NCBI RefSeq assembly: GCF_001638985.1
Contig: NW_017265145.1
Location: 806,001 to 870,000, forward strand
Source of the DNA: Phycomyces blakesleeanus NRRL 1555(-)
Taxonomy: Eukaryota; Mucoromycota; Mucoromycetes; Mucorales; Phycomycetaceae
Direction: 5' to 3'
DNA: 64,000 nucleotides
Part shown: positions 48,907-64,000 of the stretch, piece by piece
Position numbering within the stretch: the first letter of the stretch is position 1
Layout: each line of letters begins with the position of its first letter
Translations under genes and position numbers: made by a program
Notes under the pieces: generated by a model
Databases searched by the model: none
Told to the model about the DNA's origin: nothing
Seen by the model: only the letters and a program-made list of their open reading frames with translations

Positions 48907-50965
48907 TACATATACACATACATATACATATACATATACATATATACGTACATAGATTACATAGAATACATAGATACATAGTGAACATATTTGTGAATTT
49001 GTGAGTTTGTGTGTAAAACTGCACTGTAAGTTTAGTAAATATTATATATGTATATATGCGTGTGTGTGTCTATGTGTGTATGTATATATACATATAAAGG
49101 TCAAGACATAATGAACCAATGACTGTGGACTTGATAGTTACCTTGCGTGCATTGGAAGCATTAAAGTTACTGGGTCGTGAACGAGAAAGTGCTGGACCAC
49201 TTTTTACAGAACGGGTAAGTCAGGTTAAGAAGGAGTATATATATATATATATACTACACACACTACACACCACTACACACATGAGCACGCACACATACAC
49301 TTGACTTGGCATGCCTAACGGACTTTTCCTTTTGAAAGGGAATGCGTGTTCTTTGCAGACATGCGGGTGTGTTGAGCAAGCGTGCGGTAGACACACTCTG
49401 CTCCTGTGAGGCTCTCAAGTGTATTGCCAACTGTATCCATCTCTGTGCGGATGTAAAACAATATTTAGAAAAGAACAATATTCTAGAAGGATGTTTTGAC
49501 CTCTTGAAACTGCCTCAATTGAGTGTTGATGGTCAGTTCCTGGCTTGTCGAATCCTGTTCTTTGTTACGGTGGGACGTGAAGATCTTGTTGAAAAGTTAA
49601 TCTCCCTTGATATTGGACAATGCATTACCAAGGTAAGGTATTTTATGTATGTATTTATATCTTTATATCTTTATATATTATCCCCAAAACCTATCAACAA
49701 AGAAGCACCCAAATAAAAAAATAATATTTGATGCTCACATAATCAATAGATCTGCACTGGCCACGTAAAGACGCTTCAGTCTGGAAGATCCAAATTATCA
49801 TCAACATCACCGATCCACCCCATGTCAGTGCTGTCCGAGGCCCTGAAACTTCTATTCAGTCTTATGCTGGTGGACAGCCGACGGGAAACTAAAGAGACCG
49901 ATGACAAGGAGAGTTCTGCGGGAGATACATTTGAGCCATGCCTTGGACCCATCTTTGACATTCTATTTACACTACCGTGTCCAGAACCATTGCCACTTGC
50001 ACCACCATTGTCGCATGCCGTTCACTGTCTGATGCAGTTTTCGTTTGAGGCCGTGGAGAGTTACTGGAAAGAGCATCAAAAGAACGGGTCGCCAGCGCTG
50101 GTTGTAGAGACGCTTGTCGATGTTCTTTCAAGATCAGTTATCTACTTGATCCCTAATAATGAACCAGATGAAGTAAAAGATTCGTCCACGGTTGATGCTA
50201 CTCTATCACCCCTTCTATTGGTTCTCCGTACTCTGGCCAAGGGAGATCTACGTTTGAGACAGTCATTATCGGTTTTGCTCTTGCCTCAGGAAAGGTATAT
50301 TTAAATATCAAGTATCACAGCAACAATATATATATATATATAACAGAAAAGAGGGAAAAAAGGGGGGAGTTTGTGCTTTTGTGTGAGTGATTGAGTGTGT
50401 ACTAATAGCGCGCCACGGGCAAAAATATATAAATTCAATAGTGATCGTATCCAGCCTGTGCATCAGGGAACACGGTTACCTGCATACCTAATCCGCCTCA
50501 TGACTTGTGCACTCTTACCACAGACGAGGGACGCTGTCAGTGAACTATTGTGGATATTGTGTGATGAACAAGGTACCATTGAATGAACCATTCATATATA
50601 TATATTTGTACACATATAACAATGAGACTTGTCGCGATCGATTGATTTATATACATTGTGAATTTTAATTAGCTTCCGAGTTTACTCAACAAGTTGGATA
50701 TGGTAATGCCATTGGATTTCTGGTTAACAAAGGTATTCCAATGGCAGCTCCAACTGATTCAAATGGACCAAGAGACCAAAATACGAACCCCATTACTGGA
50801 CAGCGGCTTGAGGATGAAGATCAGGGACCAAGTCTGGCCGACATGACTGACGAAGAAAAGGAGAGAGAGGCCGAACGGCTGTTTGTGTTATTTGAGAGAC
50901 TAAAGAAGACTGGATTAGTCGATGTAGAGAATCCAATTGCAAAGGCCATGAGAGAGAATTATTAA
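48575..50965 (+). CDS. RIC8: Synembryn Ric-8, G-alpha exchange factor and chaperone
   Basis: Armadillo-repeat protein that folds and activates heterotrimeric G-alpha subunits, 506 aa in this model. Exons are 48575-48650, 48740-48806, 49100-49214, 49339-49632, 49750-50294, 50442-50572 and 50673-50965. Family blocks are LRALEALKLLGRE, ALKCIANCIHLC, VGYGNAIGFLVNKG, NPITGQRLEDEDQGPSLADM and MTDEEKEREAERLFVLFERL, close to the SINPVTGR and EGMTEEQKEHEA regions of animal Ric-8. Two borders are uncertain. The exon 2 donor at 48807 is chosen because the stronger-looking GTAATA at 48827 breaks the frame. The exon 6 acceptor at 50441 is preferred to the one at 50408 for length. The 293-nt intron holds long ACATAC repeats. 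Confidence 0.9.
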
Positions 50966-51887
50966 CGATTTAAGTAATTGAATTGAATTGAATTGATTGA
51001 TTGTGTTGATGGAATAAGTTTTAATAGCAAATATGGTGATATTACATGTTCTGGCGATTTGAATAAGGGCAGGTTATAATATAACATAATGTAATACAAT
51101 ACAATACAATTTAATATAGGATAGTGTAAGGGTAGTGTCGTGTAGGTTAGGGTAGGGTAGGGAGGTCATGACGAATAAAATATATATTTGCATATCACCA
51201 CTGCAGGATAATGAATCCCATCCTGTTGTGTAGAGCCCAGGTAGACAATGTCCCGGTCGGCAGTCTAAAGATTCCGCGTGTGTGGATAGACAGATAGATA
51301 TATACAGACAATATATATACACCAAACAAAAAAAGCAAAAAAAAAGAAAAAATTAAGGGGAAGAGGGGGGTATTAAAGAAAATCTCTCTCTTTTTTTGGT
51401 TGACAGTATTCTATTGAAAGAAGTGTAATTAATTGATTATTATGATTTTTGCTGTTACTATTATATATGGAAGATATTTTTCGCACAATGCCATGCCATG
51501 TAATGCTTTGTTAAGGTAGTCAGGACTTTCACATACCATGCCTGTTGATCAGAATACTAAATAAATTCACACTACACAGCTCAGTATTGACGAACCCATT
51601 TCTGGCTACCACAAGAAAAGAAAAGAAAAGAAAAGAAAAAAAAAACAATGTAGACTTGGTAGAATCATCAACATTTCACTGCACAGTATTAATATCACAT
51701 CAATTTGTTCCTCAAAAGGGGGGGAAACAAGGTACAGAAAAATCCTGTCTTTTCTTTTAAAGAAACAATCCCTCTTCCTCTATCTACCTCTCTTTCTCTT
51801 TCTCTTCCACTTTCTCTTCCACTTTATATATTTCTTTATCTAACGCGTGTATTTCCCATACTCTCTTCCTCCCTTTTTATTTATATT

Positions 51888-51920
<33 letters not shown>

Positions 51921-52025
51921 TTATCTCTCTTTGTCTTGTTCACCAACCCAACTCACTGTATATAAATATATAAATATATATAGTGTGTGTAATTATACAT
52001 ATTATATATCATTACTACTAGCATA
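50966..52025. other. Intergenic region, no gene seen
   Basis: Contains TACAATACAATACAA runs at 51090-51110, (TTTC)n/(CTTT)n pyrimidine tracts at 51780-51920 leading to the next start codon, and AAAAG repeats near 51618. No supported gene. Confidence 0.5.
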
Positions 52026-54828
52026 ATGTCTTTAAAGTCTAAAGAAAGTAGAGCTTCTACTGGTCAAAAGTTCTGGCAACTCAAAAAATTTTCGCTCGGA
52101 CACCAAGCAGAAACGTTCTCTCAAGATCCAAAGATATCTGCTGGTAAAATTAAAGACTAGGCAAAATGAAGCAGGAAGACATTTACTGATTCATGTGTAC
52201 GCCCACACTCTCACACTCTCACACACACACACATACATATACATATACATATACTTATGTAGAAGCAACCAACGAAGTTGACTCTTTGGAGAGCACTAAA
52301 CCAAAGAATAAAAGATTAAGGTATACTAATCTACCAAACCAATATAGTCTTAACTTGATTCACTAAGCAACGAAAAAAAAAAGGCGTTTAACTCGCCCAG
52401 ATAAATCAACTTACTTACATCTTTCGCCCCTTCCCTCTTTTTTTTTTCTCTCTCTCTCTCTCCTACTTCCCAATTTGCCCCCCCTTTCCTGCACCTTTTA
52501 TAAAAAAAAACAAATTGCCCCTTACATCACCAACAGCTCTTTACTTTCACATCATCGTCGTCAAGGTAAACAACACGCTAAAAAGAAATAACAGAAAAAA
52601 AAACCAGAAAATCAGAAACAAATGGCTCCAATACACTCACACTCTTAAGCAACATTTTTGCTTTAAATAAATAAACAAATAAATAAATAGCCAGTCCTAA
52701 ACAGCCGACAAAAGTTGATACTTCACTTACCCCGTTACTGTCCCCACGAAAGACATCAGTTATCAGTCTACCGGCAGTAATGTTAGCGCAAGATGTGGGT
52801 CACCAGCAAAACAATAGTAACAATAACAATCAACAACAACACCAATATCAGCAACAGTTACATCAACAACAGCAACATCAACTACAGCAGCAGCAGCAGC
52901 AACAGCAGCAACAGCAGCACCACAACCAGAATATTCAGCAAGAAAATCGTCCATCACCAACGCGTGTACGACAACGTACCGTGTCTCAAACTGTCACAGG
53001 TTCACTGCCTGGACTACCCAAAGATCAAAAGCACCAACGAGCATCAACTGTACGCAAGACAGACGGCCAACGCTCGATCCGCCGTATAGTTTCACTTGCC
53101 TCTCATCGTTCAGTAATCACCCCCGAGGTGTTTGAGCCCGATCCACGACCGACCCAACGCAAATCCCTCGACAGTGCATCCGAAGAAGACTCGGATGAAC
53201 AGCAACTGCCCAAAGAACCCCCTGCCCGTAAGATGTCTCCCGACCTCCGACGCTCACTCAGACCTTCTGAAAAAGACAAGGATAAAGACAAAGATAAAGA
53301 TAAGGACAAGGATAGAGACAGAGACGAGATTCCAAAGTACACTCTTAGAGATGCACCTGTGAGACTCAATAACTCTGAAGTCGCCAACACAGATGATGCT
53401 CCTTCATCAGTCGTCAGACGGTCATCAAAGGCTTCGGACGATTGCGGCTATAAGGAAAGACTTCAGCAGCGGGCGCGCACCCTGCGGCCAGCTGCATCCC
53501 TTGCAACTTTGCGGCAGCTGGCCCAGCCGATGGGCGAGGAACTGCCCACCCGACCTGCCACTTCTTTCCGTCGATCGTTTAGTCAGGACGAAGAAGCCGC
53601 CGCGAGCTGGAGACTCCAGCACCCACACTCGCACTCGCCACCGCACTCGCCACGGACGAGTGGCGCACGTCCCCTTGTCCGTTCAGACACGGCCCAGAGT
53701 ATGCGTACACTGACGCGCCGGGTGAATGCACGCGAAGACTTGCAGGGATGGTCGTCTGCGAACAATCTCCACAGCAGGGCTAATACGGCCACGACTACGA
53801 TTCCTGACCACAACGACATTGACGCACCCCTGGACAGCTCCATGAACTCTGAAGCGAGTTGGTGGTCAGGCCAACCGAGTGATGAAGACGAACACCGGCC
53901 AGACACAGACACCTCCTCTGACTCGAGTGAGCATTCGCCTTGTCCACGGCGGCGCATCGATACTGTAGATCAGCTTCGAGCAGCCCTGGATCAGGACAAG
54001 GCAGTCATCAAGGCATTGCAGGGTCAAAAAGAAGGCAAGCATACAAAAAAGAAAAAAAAAAAGGGGGGGGGGGAGCTTTAGAAATGAAAGAAACCCTCCC
54101 AAAACACAAACATCCGTTAAAAAAAAAGGGAGAGAGGCATCTAATTGCTAAAATAAAGAAAATAATATAATATAAACTCGTGCTTATTTTTTATTTTATT
54201 TTTTGATATTGTGTATAGCCTGCAACCGAGATATTGCTTTTCTTAGTCAAAACATTGATTTGCTTTCGACCGAGGCAGCAGATTGGAAAAAGAAGTGGGA
54301 ATCCGAAAAGGTATTTAGTTAGTTATTTATTTATTTGGTGATATTAATGTGTTTGCATAGTTGCAAAAAGAACAATGTAAGGAAGAACTGACGTCTGCTG
54401 TGCGCAGATTAGCTGAAGCCTCTGATAAAGCCAGGTAAGCATCGATTGATTGCAGCTCTATAGATTACCAGAAGAAAGAAGGAAAGAAGATGGTTTGGTA
54501 GTAAGAGTATTCTGCCAAAGATAAGATACGGTATTTATGTATATAATACTTTGTAGACAATTGTCAAGTGCTAATGAAGAACTTAAGCGAGATCTTGAAA
54601 AGTGTCGTCAGCTGGAGACCAAGGAAGAACCAATGGAACCTTGTTCTGATGACAATAATACCAGAATAGATCAGCTCAAGGCTCAGCTTGAACTATCTCA
54701 AGACCAGGTTCGTGTCCTCAAGGCTACGATGGAGCAATTCTTGCGTATGGGAATTTTCAGCAGTGACCTTGCTCAAGGCAGTTCCTGTTTGTACGATTCT
54801 ACTTCTGACGCAAGGTAAGCCTAGTCAA

Positions 54829-54861
<33 letters not shown>

Positions 54862-55583
54862 CATATTGATGTGCATGTAGGTGTGCATATGCATATTTCT
54901 TTATTTCTATTTATATTTTATTCATCTTTATGTTCATATTATAGTTTTATAAAGGCAGTGGTGAGAGAATTGCGATATGCTCAGCTCAGACAGCGTCAGA
55001 CAGAACCTAATACTTCTGTTGAGTCTGTACAGAAGAGTATGTTGACTACAAATGAACCCTTAGTGCTGTCGGACACCCCAGCGCCAAAAGATGAAGAGAC
55101 GGAGAATAGTACGGCAGCAGAACTAGACGTCCGACTAAGAGAACTCCTTTTGGAGAAAGAACTTGTACGTAGCTGTTTCTTCTGTGCAGTCCTCTTCTTT
55201 GCCTGTCTCTCACATGTCTACTTGCTATTTCTTTAATTATATATATGTGTATATATATATACCTACCTATACATACGTATATACTTATATACTTATATAC
55301 ATACATACATACATACATACTTATATACATACTTATATATCTATATATATTTATTTACATATTGTTTATCAAATTGTCTCTACAAATGGTACACTATATT
55401 CATTCATTTATTTGCTTCCAGCTCCAGGCTGAGTATAGTAAGATTCCTGTCAGTGGTGGTAATGCGCTAACACGTCGACGTCGTGAAGAGTTGGAAGACC
55501 GGCTGGATAGTGTCGATTCACAGATGAGCAAGATCAAACTCTGGATGCGACATAGAAATGTGCTTTACTCCACCATTGGATAA
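52026..55583 (+). CDS. Large polyQ/coiled-coil protein with an enkurin-like C-terminus
   Basis: 784 aa in nine exons: 52026-52143, 52263-52320, 52537-52565, 52691-54034, 54219-54310, 54361-54434, 54557-54814, 54945-55164 and 55422-55583. The 29-nt third exon is needed to keep the frame. N-terminal third: Gln/Asn/His-rich, residues about 105-155, with runs of Gln. Middle: Ser/Arg/Pro-rich, with a Lys-Asp repeat (DKDKDKDKDKDKDRDRDE) and no visible fold. C-terminal 270 residues: long heptad-like coiled coil (QLRAALDQDKAVIKALQGQK onward). The end, EYSKIPVSGGNALTRRRREE and LEDRLDSVDSQMSKIKLWMR, is reminiscent of the enkurin C-terminal helix. That link is weak. A cytoskeletal or spindle-pole scaffold is possible but unproven. 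Intron 4 uses a GC donor. Confidence 0.8.
54035..54218 (+). other. Probable GC-AG intron in the coiled-coil gene
   Basis: The donor is GAAG/GCAAGC and the acceptor TATAG. Splicing joins QKEACNRDIAFLSQN in frame. Without it the frame runs through a Lys/Gly homopolymer to a stop. GCAAG after AG is the standard GC-donor context. Confidence 0.75.
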
Positions 55584-56060
55584 AAAAAAAGACACCAAAA
55601 CGAAACATGCAACATACAGCATACAGCATACAGCATACAACATACAACATACAATATAAATCATAAAGACGTACACAGTATTCTAGTCCTACTATCCTTC
55701 TATTCATTTATCTATATATTTTATTTTATTTTATTTTATTTTACTATATTTATATTTATATTTTTTGTTCAGTTTTAATGTAAGAAAAAAAACAGCCCCA
55801 TTATTTTATTTTGTCCTCAAACAGATGCATTTACCCTCCCTTCTCCTCATACTCATATTCATATTTATATTCATATTCATATTCACATTAATTACCTGTC
55901 ACTGTCACTGTCATTATTACCATCATTATCATCCTCATCATATTTCTCTATATATTTCTCACACAAAAAAACGCACTATTATATATTATTTTTACATTTG
56001 TTATATCTCAATATATTTATGTGTTGCCATTCCGTCCTATTTCTCTTCAACTTGTTTATT
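55584..56060. other. Convergent 3' flanks
   Basis: CATACAG/CATACAA heptamer repeats at 55610-55650, (TTTTA)n at 55718-55743 and ATATTC repeats at 55850-55885. No gene. Confidence 0.5.
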
Positions 56061-56303
56061 TTAAACTGTATGACCATCGGATATCAATGTCTTATGGGTT
56101 GCTTCTGGTGCAGGGATTGCTGATTCGATGTGTGACCCTTGCAATCTTGTGGTGTGTCCGATTGATTCATCAAAGGCAACCTGTCGCATATTTGAAGGAG
56201 GTTCGATCGTGCGGATAAAGTGGCAAATTACAAAGGCAACTCCCACCACAAGTATCTTGAATTTGCCAATCAATTATTACACATCTTTCTCTTTTATTCT
56301 TTT

Positions 56304-56335
<32 letters not shown>

Positions 56336-57192
56336 TGCTTACAATGACACCCGAGGCGATCGATAGTCCTTTGTAGCCGAGTGTAATGCCTCCAACACTA
56401 AGTTTTGTGATTTAAAAGAAAGTTAGGAAACTGAACCCAATACACATCATTGATTAATTATCATTCTAATAGAAATATAATACTTGCAAGATGTAAACTA
56501 CAAAAATATATATTTATATAATTTGAATTTTAGTCAATGGTTCTGCTTCCCTTTTTATTTTATTTTATTTCATTTTATTTCATTTGGTTATTAGATCCTT
56601 ACAAATGCCGCGGCCCAGGAAAGAGAACATAAAGGAGGCGAACTGAGTAACCTGCCCCGGAAGCTTAAACTCAAATACGGCCGTCATGAGTCCAAGAAGA
56701 CTGTTGTTAATATTGTTAACATTAACATTAAAATTAAAATGTATATATATATTTTTTTTTTAAAAAAAAAAAGACAGGCAACAACAACGACGACAAGAAG
56801 TATACAGCATAAAGTATAATGCATATAAAATATTTAATTGGATTAGTTGTTTGGGTGTTTCTCAAAGGACAAAAGAATAAAGCATATTCTGTATTTATTT
56901 TTTTTATTTTTATTCTTTATATTCTTTTTCTTTTGGCTTCTAATATATCCTTGCTTACATGCAAAAGATCCCTTGAATAAAATTGGGAAAGCCTATTTAT
57001 TGTTGTATATTTCACATTATACAAAAAGCAAAGAAAAAAAAATCAAGTACTGTCAGGGTGAAGAAAGCAAAAATAAAAAGTAGGTTCCTTTTGAGATCTA
57101 CCTCCGTCAATGATGGTAGCAACTGCACCAATAATCATAAACACTGCCACAACAATGTTAATGACCCGAAATACAAGTGAAATGTCGACCAT
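56061..57192 (-). CDS. TVP15: Tvp15-like Golgi membrane protein (COPI-associated family)
   Basis: Small four-helix Golgi protein, 160 aa. Exons (minus) are 57192-57102, 56992-56959, 56700-56603, 56497-56488, 56397-56343 and 56255-56061. Helix 1 is VFRVINIVVAVFMIIGAVAT. Then come GIFCILLGLMTAVFEF and the family signature KLPGQVTQFASFMFSFLGRG. GIFYIFVGGITLGYKGLSIA follows, with SGVIILVVGVAFVICHFIRT as the last helix, then a polar tail. Yeast Tvp15 has EFRIP...ASFLFSFIGRGVFYIF at the same place. The FYIF residues are produced only if a 10-nt microexon (56488-56497) is used, with a GC donor after it. Without it the frame is lost. The soluble C-terminal tail is longer than I recall for yeast. Confidence 0.88.
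56398..56497 (-). other. 10-nt microexon followed by a GC-AG intron
   Basis: On the minus strand TTTTTGTAG precedes TTTACATCTT (56497-56488), followed by GCAAGT, a consensus GC donor. The intron then runs to ACTTAG at 56398. The microexon restores phase between GRGI and VGGIT and writes FYIF, the residues expected for the family. Confidence 0.75.
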
Positions 57193-61585
<4,393 letters not shown>

Positions 61586-62449
61586 TTTCTTAGTTGTACA
61601 ATATTCTTTTTTTTTTTTTCATCTATTTCCATACCTATTATTTCCTTATATTTCCTATTTCTCCCTCAATTAAATTACAAATTACAAATTACAAATGTAA
61701 ATTAAATCATTTATTTACTTTTTTGGGAGTGATGGTGGCAGTAGCTATTGTTGTTTTCCATGTGTTGTATATAAAAAGAGGAAGAAAGAAAGACCTTGAT
61801 ATACTGACTGACTAAATGATGATTTGGTAAAAGAGAATCACGAAGAAATTAAAGACATGTTTCTTGTTGGATGAAAATGAGTCTAGATGAGGTTTATTGA
61901 TGAAAAAATAAAAATGATGGCATGGAGAATATATGCATAATGAAGACTTTCTCCATTTTTCTTTAAGCAAAAAAAAAAAAAGAAAAAGGAAGAAAAAGGA
62001 TGTAGATGTGATGTGAATATGAGGATTTTGTTTCTAAACATACAAAAGAAATAATAGTGAAAAGAAGAAGATGCATTTGGGGTGTGGTTTTTGGGGGTGG
62101 TGTGTAGGATTCATGTGCATATGATATGAGAGAAAATAAAAAGAAGAATATTAAGAATAAATAACAAGTAGATAAAGGAAATCGATCGTCTAAAATGCTG
62201 ATCATGTAATGTATAATGTAATGTTTGTGTGATGTGGCATGCAAGTGAATCTGATGGTATTTGTTCTGTTCGGTTTGATTTGATTTTTTTTTTTTGGTTT
62301 TGGTTTTTTGGTTGAAGGTGTGGATTATTTCTTGTTTGAGGATATGCTTAGTTGGTGTGGACAGATGTGTGAATATTTTCCAATAAAGAAGAAGGACAGG
62401 CCAGATTCATTCCCTCTTTAAAATTGTTTTTTTTTTTGGATTAAATTTC
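61586..62449. other. Convergent 3' flanks with a transposon-terminus fragment
   Basis: AT-rich. A 16-bp match to the MITE terminus lies at 62350-62365. A run of T and G-rich words (GGTTTTGGTTTTTTGG) lies near 62297-62312. No gene. Confidence 0.5.
62350..62365 (+). repeat. Solo terminus-like fragment of the Tc1/mariner MITE family
   Basis: AGTTGGTGTGGACAGA is identical to positions 2-17 of the MITE at 35071. No second end nearby. It may be a deletion relic or chance. Confidence 0.5.
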
Positions 62450-63978
62450 TTAGATGAATGAGGTGGTCATAAACGATTGCCAAGACGATGCTGGTTCCTG
62501 AAAGGTCTGGCTGAGGTCTAACCAGGGAGTAAATGGCTTCTGGATCAGCATGGTCTGTGTTTGGTATATTGGCTGTGACAGATTTGGAACATAGGCTGAT
62601 GCTGATGATGACCAAGATGGGAGGGCGTTAGGGTTGGATGCCATCGAAACACTAAAACTGCCATCGGTAGGGCTGGTAGGAGGGAACAAAAGGCTGGTGT
62701 CGGTTGGCTGGTAAAAGCTGTTTCCATGACTCAACATTGCGCCGTATGATCCTGATGTTGTATTGTTTTCTACTAAAGGAGGAATGGAAGACGGCACAAC
62801 GGGGGTGGCGACAAATAGGTCTTCTGTAGGATAAAAGGGCTGGTTGGGGAATGTCTGGGAGGTAGGTGTGATGGATAGGGGCGAGAGAGAAGATGATGAG
62901 TATGAAGATGAATAGGATGCTGCCGATGAAAATGACGATGATGATGGTAGGCCTGCTTCAGTCGCCTCAGTTCCTGCTTCGGCTGCTACTGTTGCTGTTA
63001 CCGCGGCTGCTGAAAAAAAGTTGCCCAGACCATAGAGATCTAATGGATCACTTGCGGACAAGGGCGATTGAGAGAGAGGTGGAGTGGAAGAGGTGGCAAA
63101 AAAGTGGCTGTCGGCATAGAATTCTTCAGGTTCAGGCTTGACAGATTGGTCAATGTAGAATGCTTGGTTGTCGATTCCAAAGACGGGCTCAATTGTCTGC
63201 GAAGCGTAGGCTGGCTGCCAGGGTTGCTGAGACATCAATGTAGACGGGATGGTGAGGTAGGATAAAGGAGACTCTTTGGTGACAGAAAGAGCAGCGGGGC
63301 TGGTTAGGATAGGTGGAACGATTTCCTGAGATTGACGTTCGTTTGTGGGTCGAATGACAACTGAAATACAATAATAACAAAAATGATTAATATTTCTGTA
63401 AAAGATCTAAAATAGATCCTGATGTATTTACCAGCTTGATGGTGGCGACGCTTCTTGTAAGGACCTCTCTTGACACCCTTTCTACGCTCCTTTCTGGGAG
63501 AATTGATGCAGGTTTCAGTCAGACCAAGCTTGACACAACGTTTGCAGGGTCTTCCTTCGTCACACTTCTTACAAGCCTTTTGGCAATTGACTAATATATA
63601 CAATATAATATCGGAGATTAGTAAATGTTGAACCATGTGAGGTTAGAAACGAGCTTCTATATTTTGTTCTTGTGTGTGGCTCGTATCACATCAACTTTGT
63701 GACTCAAAAGAGGTCGAATTAAGAGCCACGCCATTGTAAATACAATGAGCAGAAACAGAAGCAGAAATATAGATATATATAGAAGGGGGTGTTGAATAAT
63801 TACCACATGCGTTTTTGACTTGTTTTCTTTTGGAAATCTTGCTTCGTGGGGTGCGAGACCGGATAGATGGTACTGACACCATGGCAATGGGCGTCTTTTC
63901 GAGCTGTTTGATTTCTTGGGTGACTGTAGTGTCTACACAGAGCGAATCGTGACAAGGAGTAGAATGGTTGAAATGCAT
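62450..63978 (-). CDS. Zn2Cys6 transcription factor
   Basis: DNA-binding regulator, 414 aa. Exons (minus) are 63978-63804, 63590-63432 and 63360-62450. The zinc cluster spans the first intron: KNACVNCQKACKKCDEGRPC then KRCVKLGLTETC, six Cys with C-x2-C-x6-C-x5-C-x2-C-x8-C-like spacing. A strongly basic stretch RKERRKGVKRGPYKKRRHHQ follows, probably contacting DNA or acting as an NLS. The remainder is Ser/Pro/Thr/Gln-rich, including a run of about 30 mostly Ser/Tyr residues, and looks like an activation region with no folded domain. The type with GPYKKR after the cluster is common in Mucoromycota regulators. Start: the first ATG in frame within the window is used; MVSVPSIRS at 63882 is an alternative. 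Target genes unknown. Confidence 0.88.
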
Positions 63979-64000
63979 GTTGGTTGTCTATTTGATCTGT

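Noticed and set aside
48705..49024. Tyr/Val and Cys/Met repeat frames on the minus strand
   Set aside because: They are products of the (ACATAC)n repeat in the Ric-8 intron.
50409..50441. Extra 11 codons at the start of Ric-8 exon 6 (acceptor at 50408)
   Set aside because: Frame is preserved, but the longer form adds residues absent from the family. The acceptor at 50441 fits the expected length better.
52763..52960. Minus-strand frame rich in Val/Ala
   Set aside because: It is the antisense shadow of the Gln-rich repeat in the coiled-coil gene.
53103..53390. Minus-strand Ser/Leu repeat frame
   Set aside because: It is the antisense of the Lys-Asp repeat in the coiled-coil gene.

Overview
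This window is nuclear DNA from a filamentous or early-diverging fungus, most likely Mucoromycota (Mucorales-like). The sequence is AT-rich. Genes are short and split by many small introns, mostly 42 to 300 nt, with GTAAG-type donors. The genes carry fungal hallmarks: a copper-fist regulator, a Zn2Cys6 regulator, alpha-arrestin with PPxY motifs, a Tvp15-type Golgi protein and a Dsc2/UBAC2-like rhomboid-UBA protein. They sit beside genes typical of early-diverging fungi, namely cobalamin adenosyltransferase, Ric-8 and a family GH9 cellulase. The species cannot be named from the sequence alone. I rebuilt the gene models by hand from reading frame, splice sites and remembered family features. No database search was run.

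Layout from left to right: 3' part of an Hst2/SIRT2-like sirtuin (+); a Chz1-domain histone chaperone (-); Hsp10 (-); Ssf1/Peter Pan Brix protein (-); an unassigned two-exon gene (+); a non-autonomous CACTA transposon; UBAC2/Dsc2-like rhomboid-UBA protein (+); peroxisomal-type hydratase 2 (-); membrane-anchored USP30/Ubp1-like deubiquitinase (-); a 5 kb gene-poor stretch; copper-fist factor (+); cobalamin adenosyltransferase (-); a 3 kb gap; transportin/Kap104 (+); a TA-flanked MITE; PIG-F/Gpi11 (+); alpha-arrestin (-); NAC-alpha (-); a decayed Tc1/mariner copy; Isy1 splicing factor (+); a PPxY membrane protein (-); Ric-8 (+); a polyQ/coiled-coil protein (+); Tvp15-like (-); GH9 cellulase with a C-terminal membrane anchor (+); Zn2Cys6 factor (-).

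Most genes are unrelated housekeeping genes. There is no operon-like cluster and no sign of a secondary-metabolite or defence island. The unusual content lies elsewhere. (1) Splicing: three inferred GC-AG introns, a 10-nt microexon, two genes whose first coding exon is only ATG, and several acceptors preceded by self-complementary T(n)A(n) tracts. (2) Transposons: a complete-ended CACTA element with a 3-bp duplication, and a MITE whose ends match the terminus of a broken Tc1/mariner relic, with a further terminus-like fragment near the right end. (3) Protein architectures: a GH9 enzyme tethered by a C-terminal helix, a membrane-anchored USP, and B12 chemistry in a fungus.
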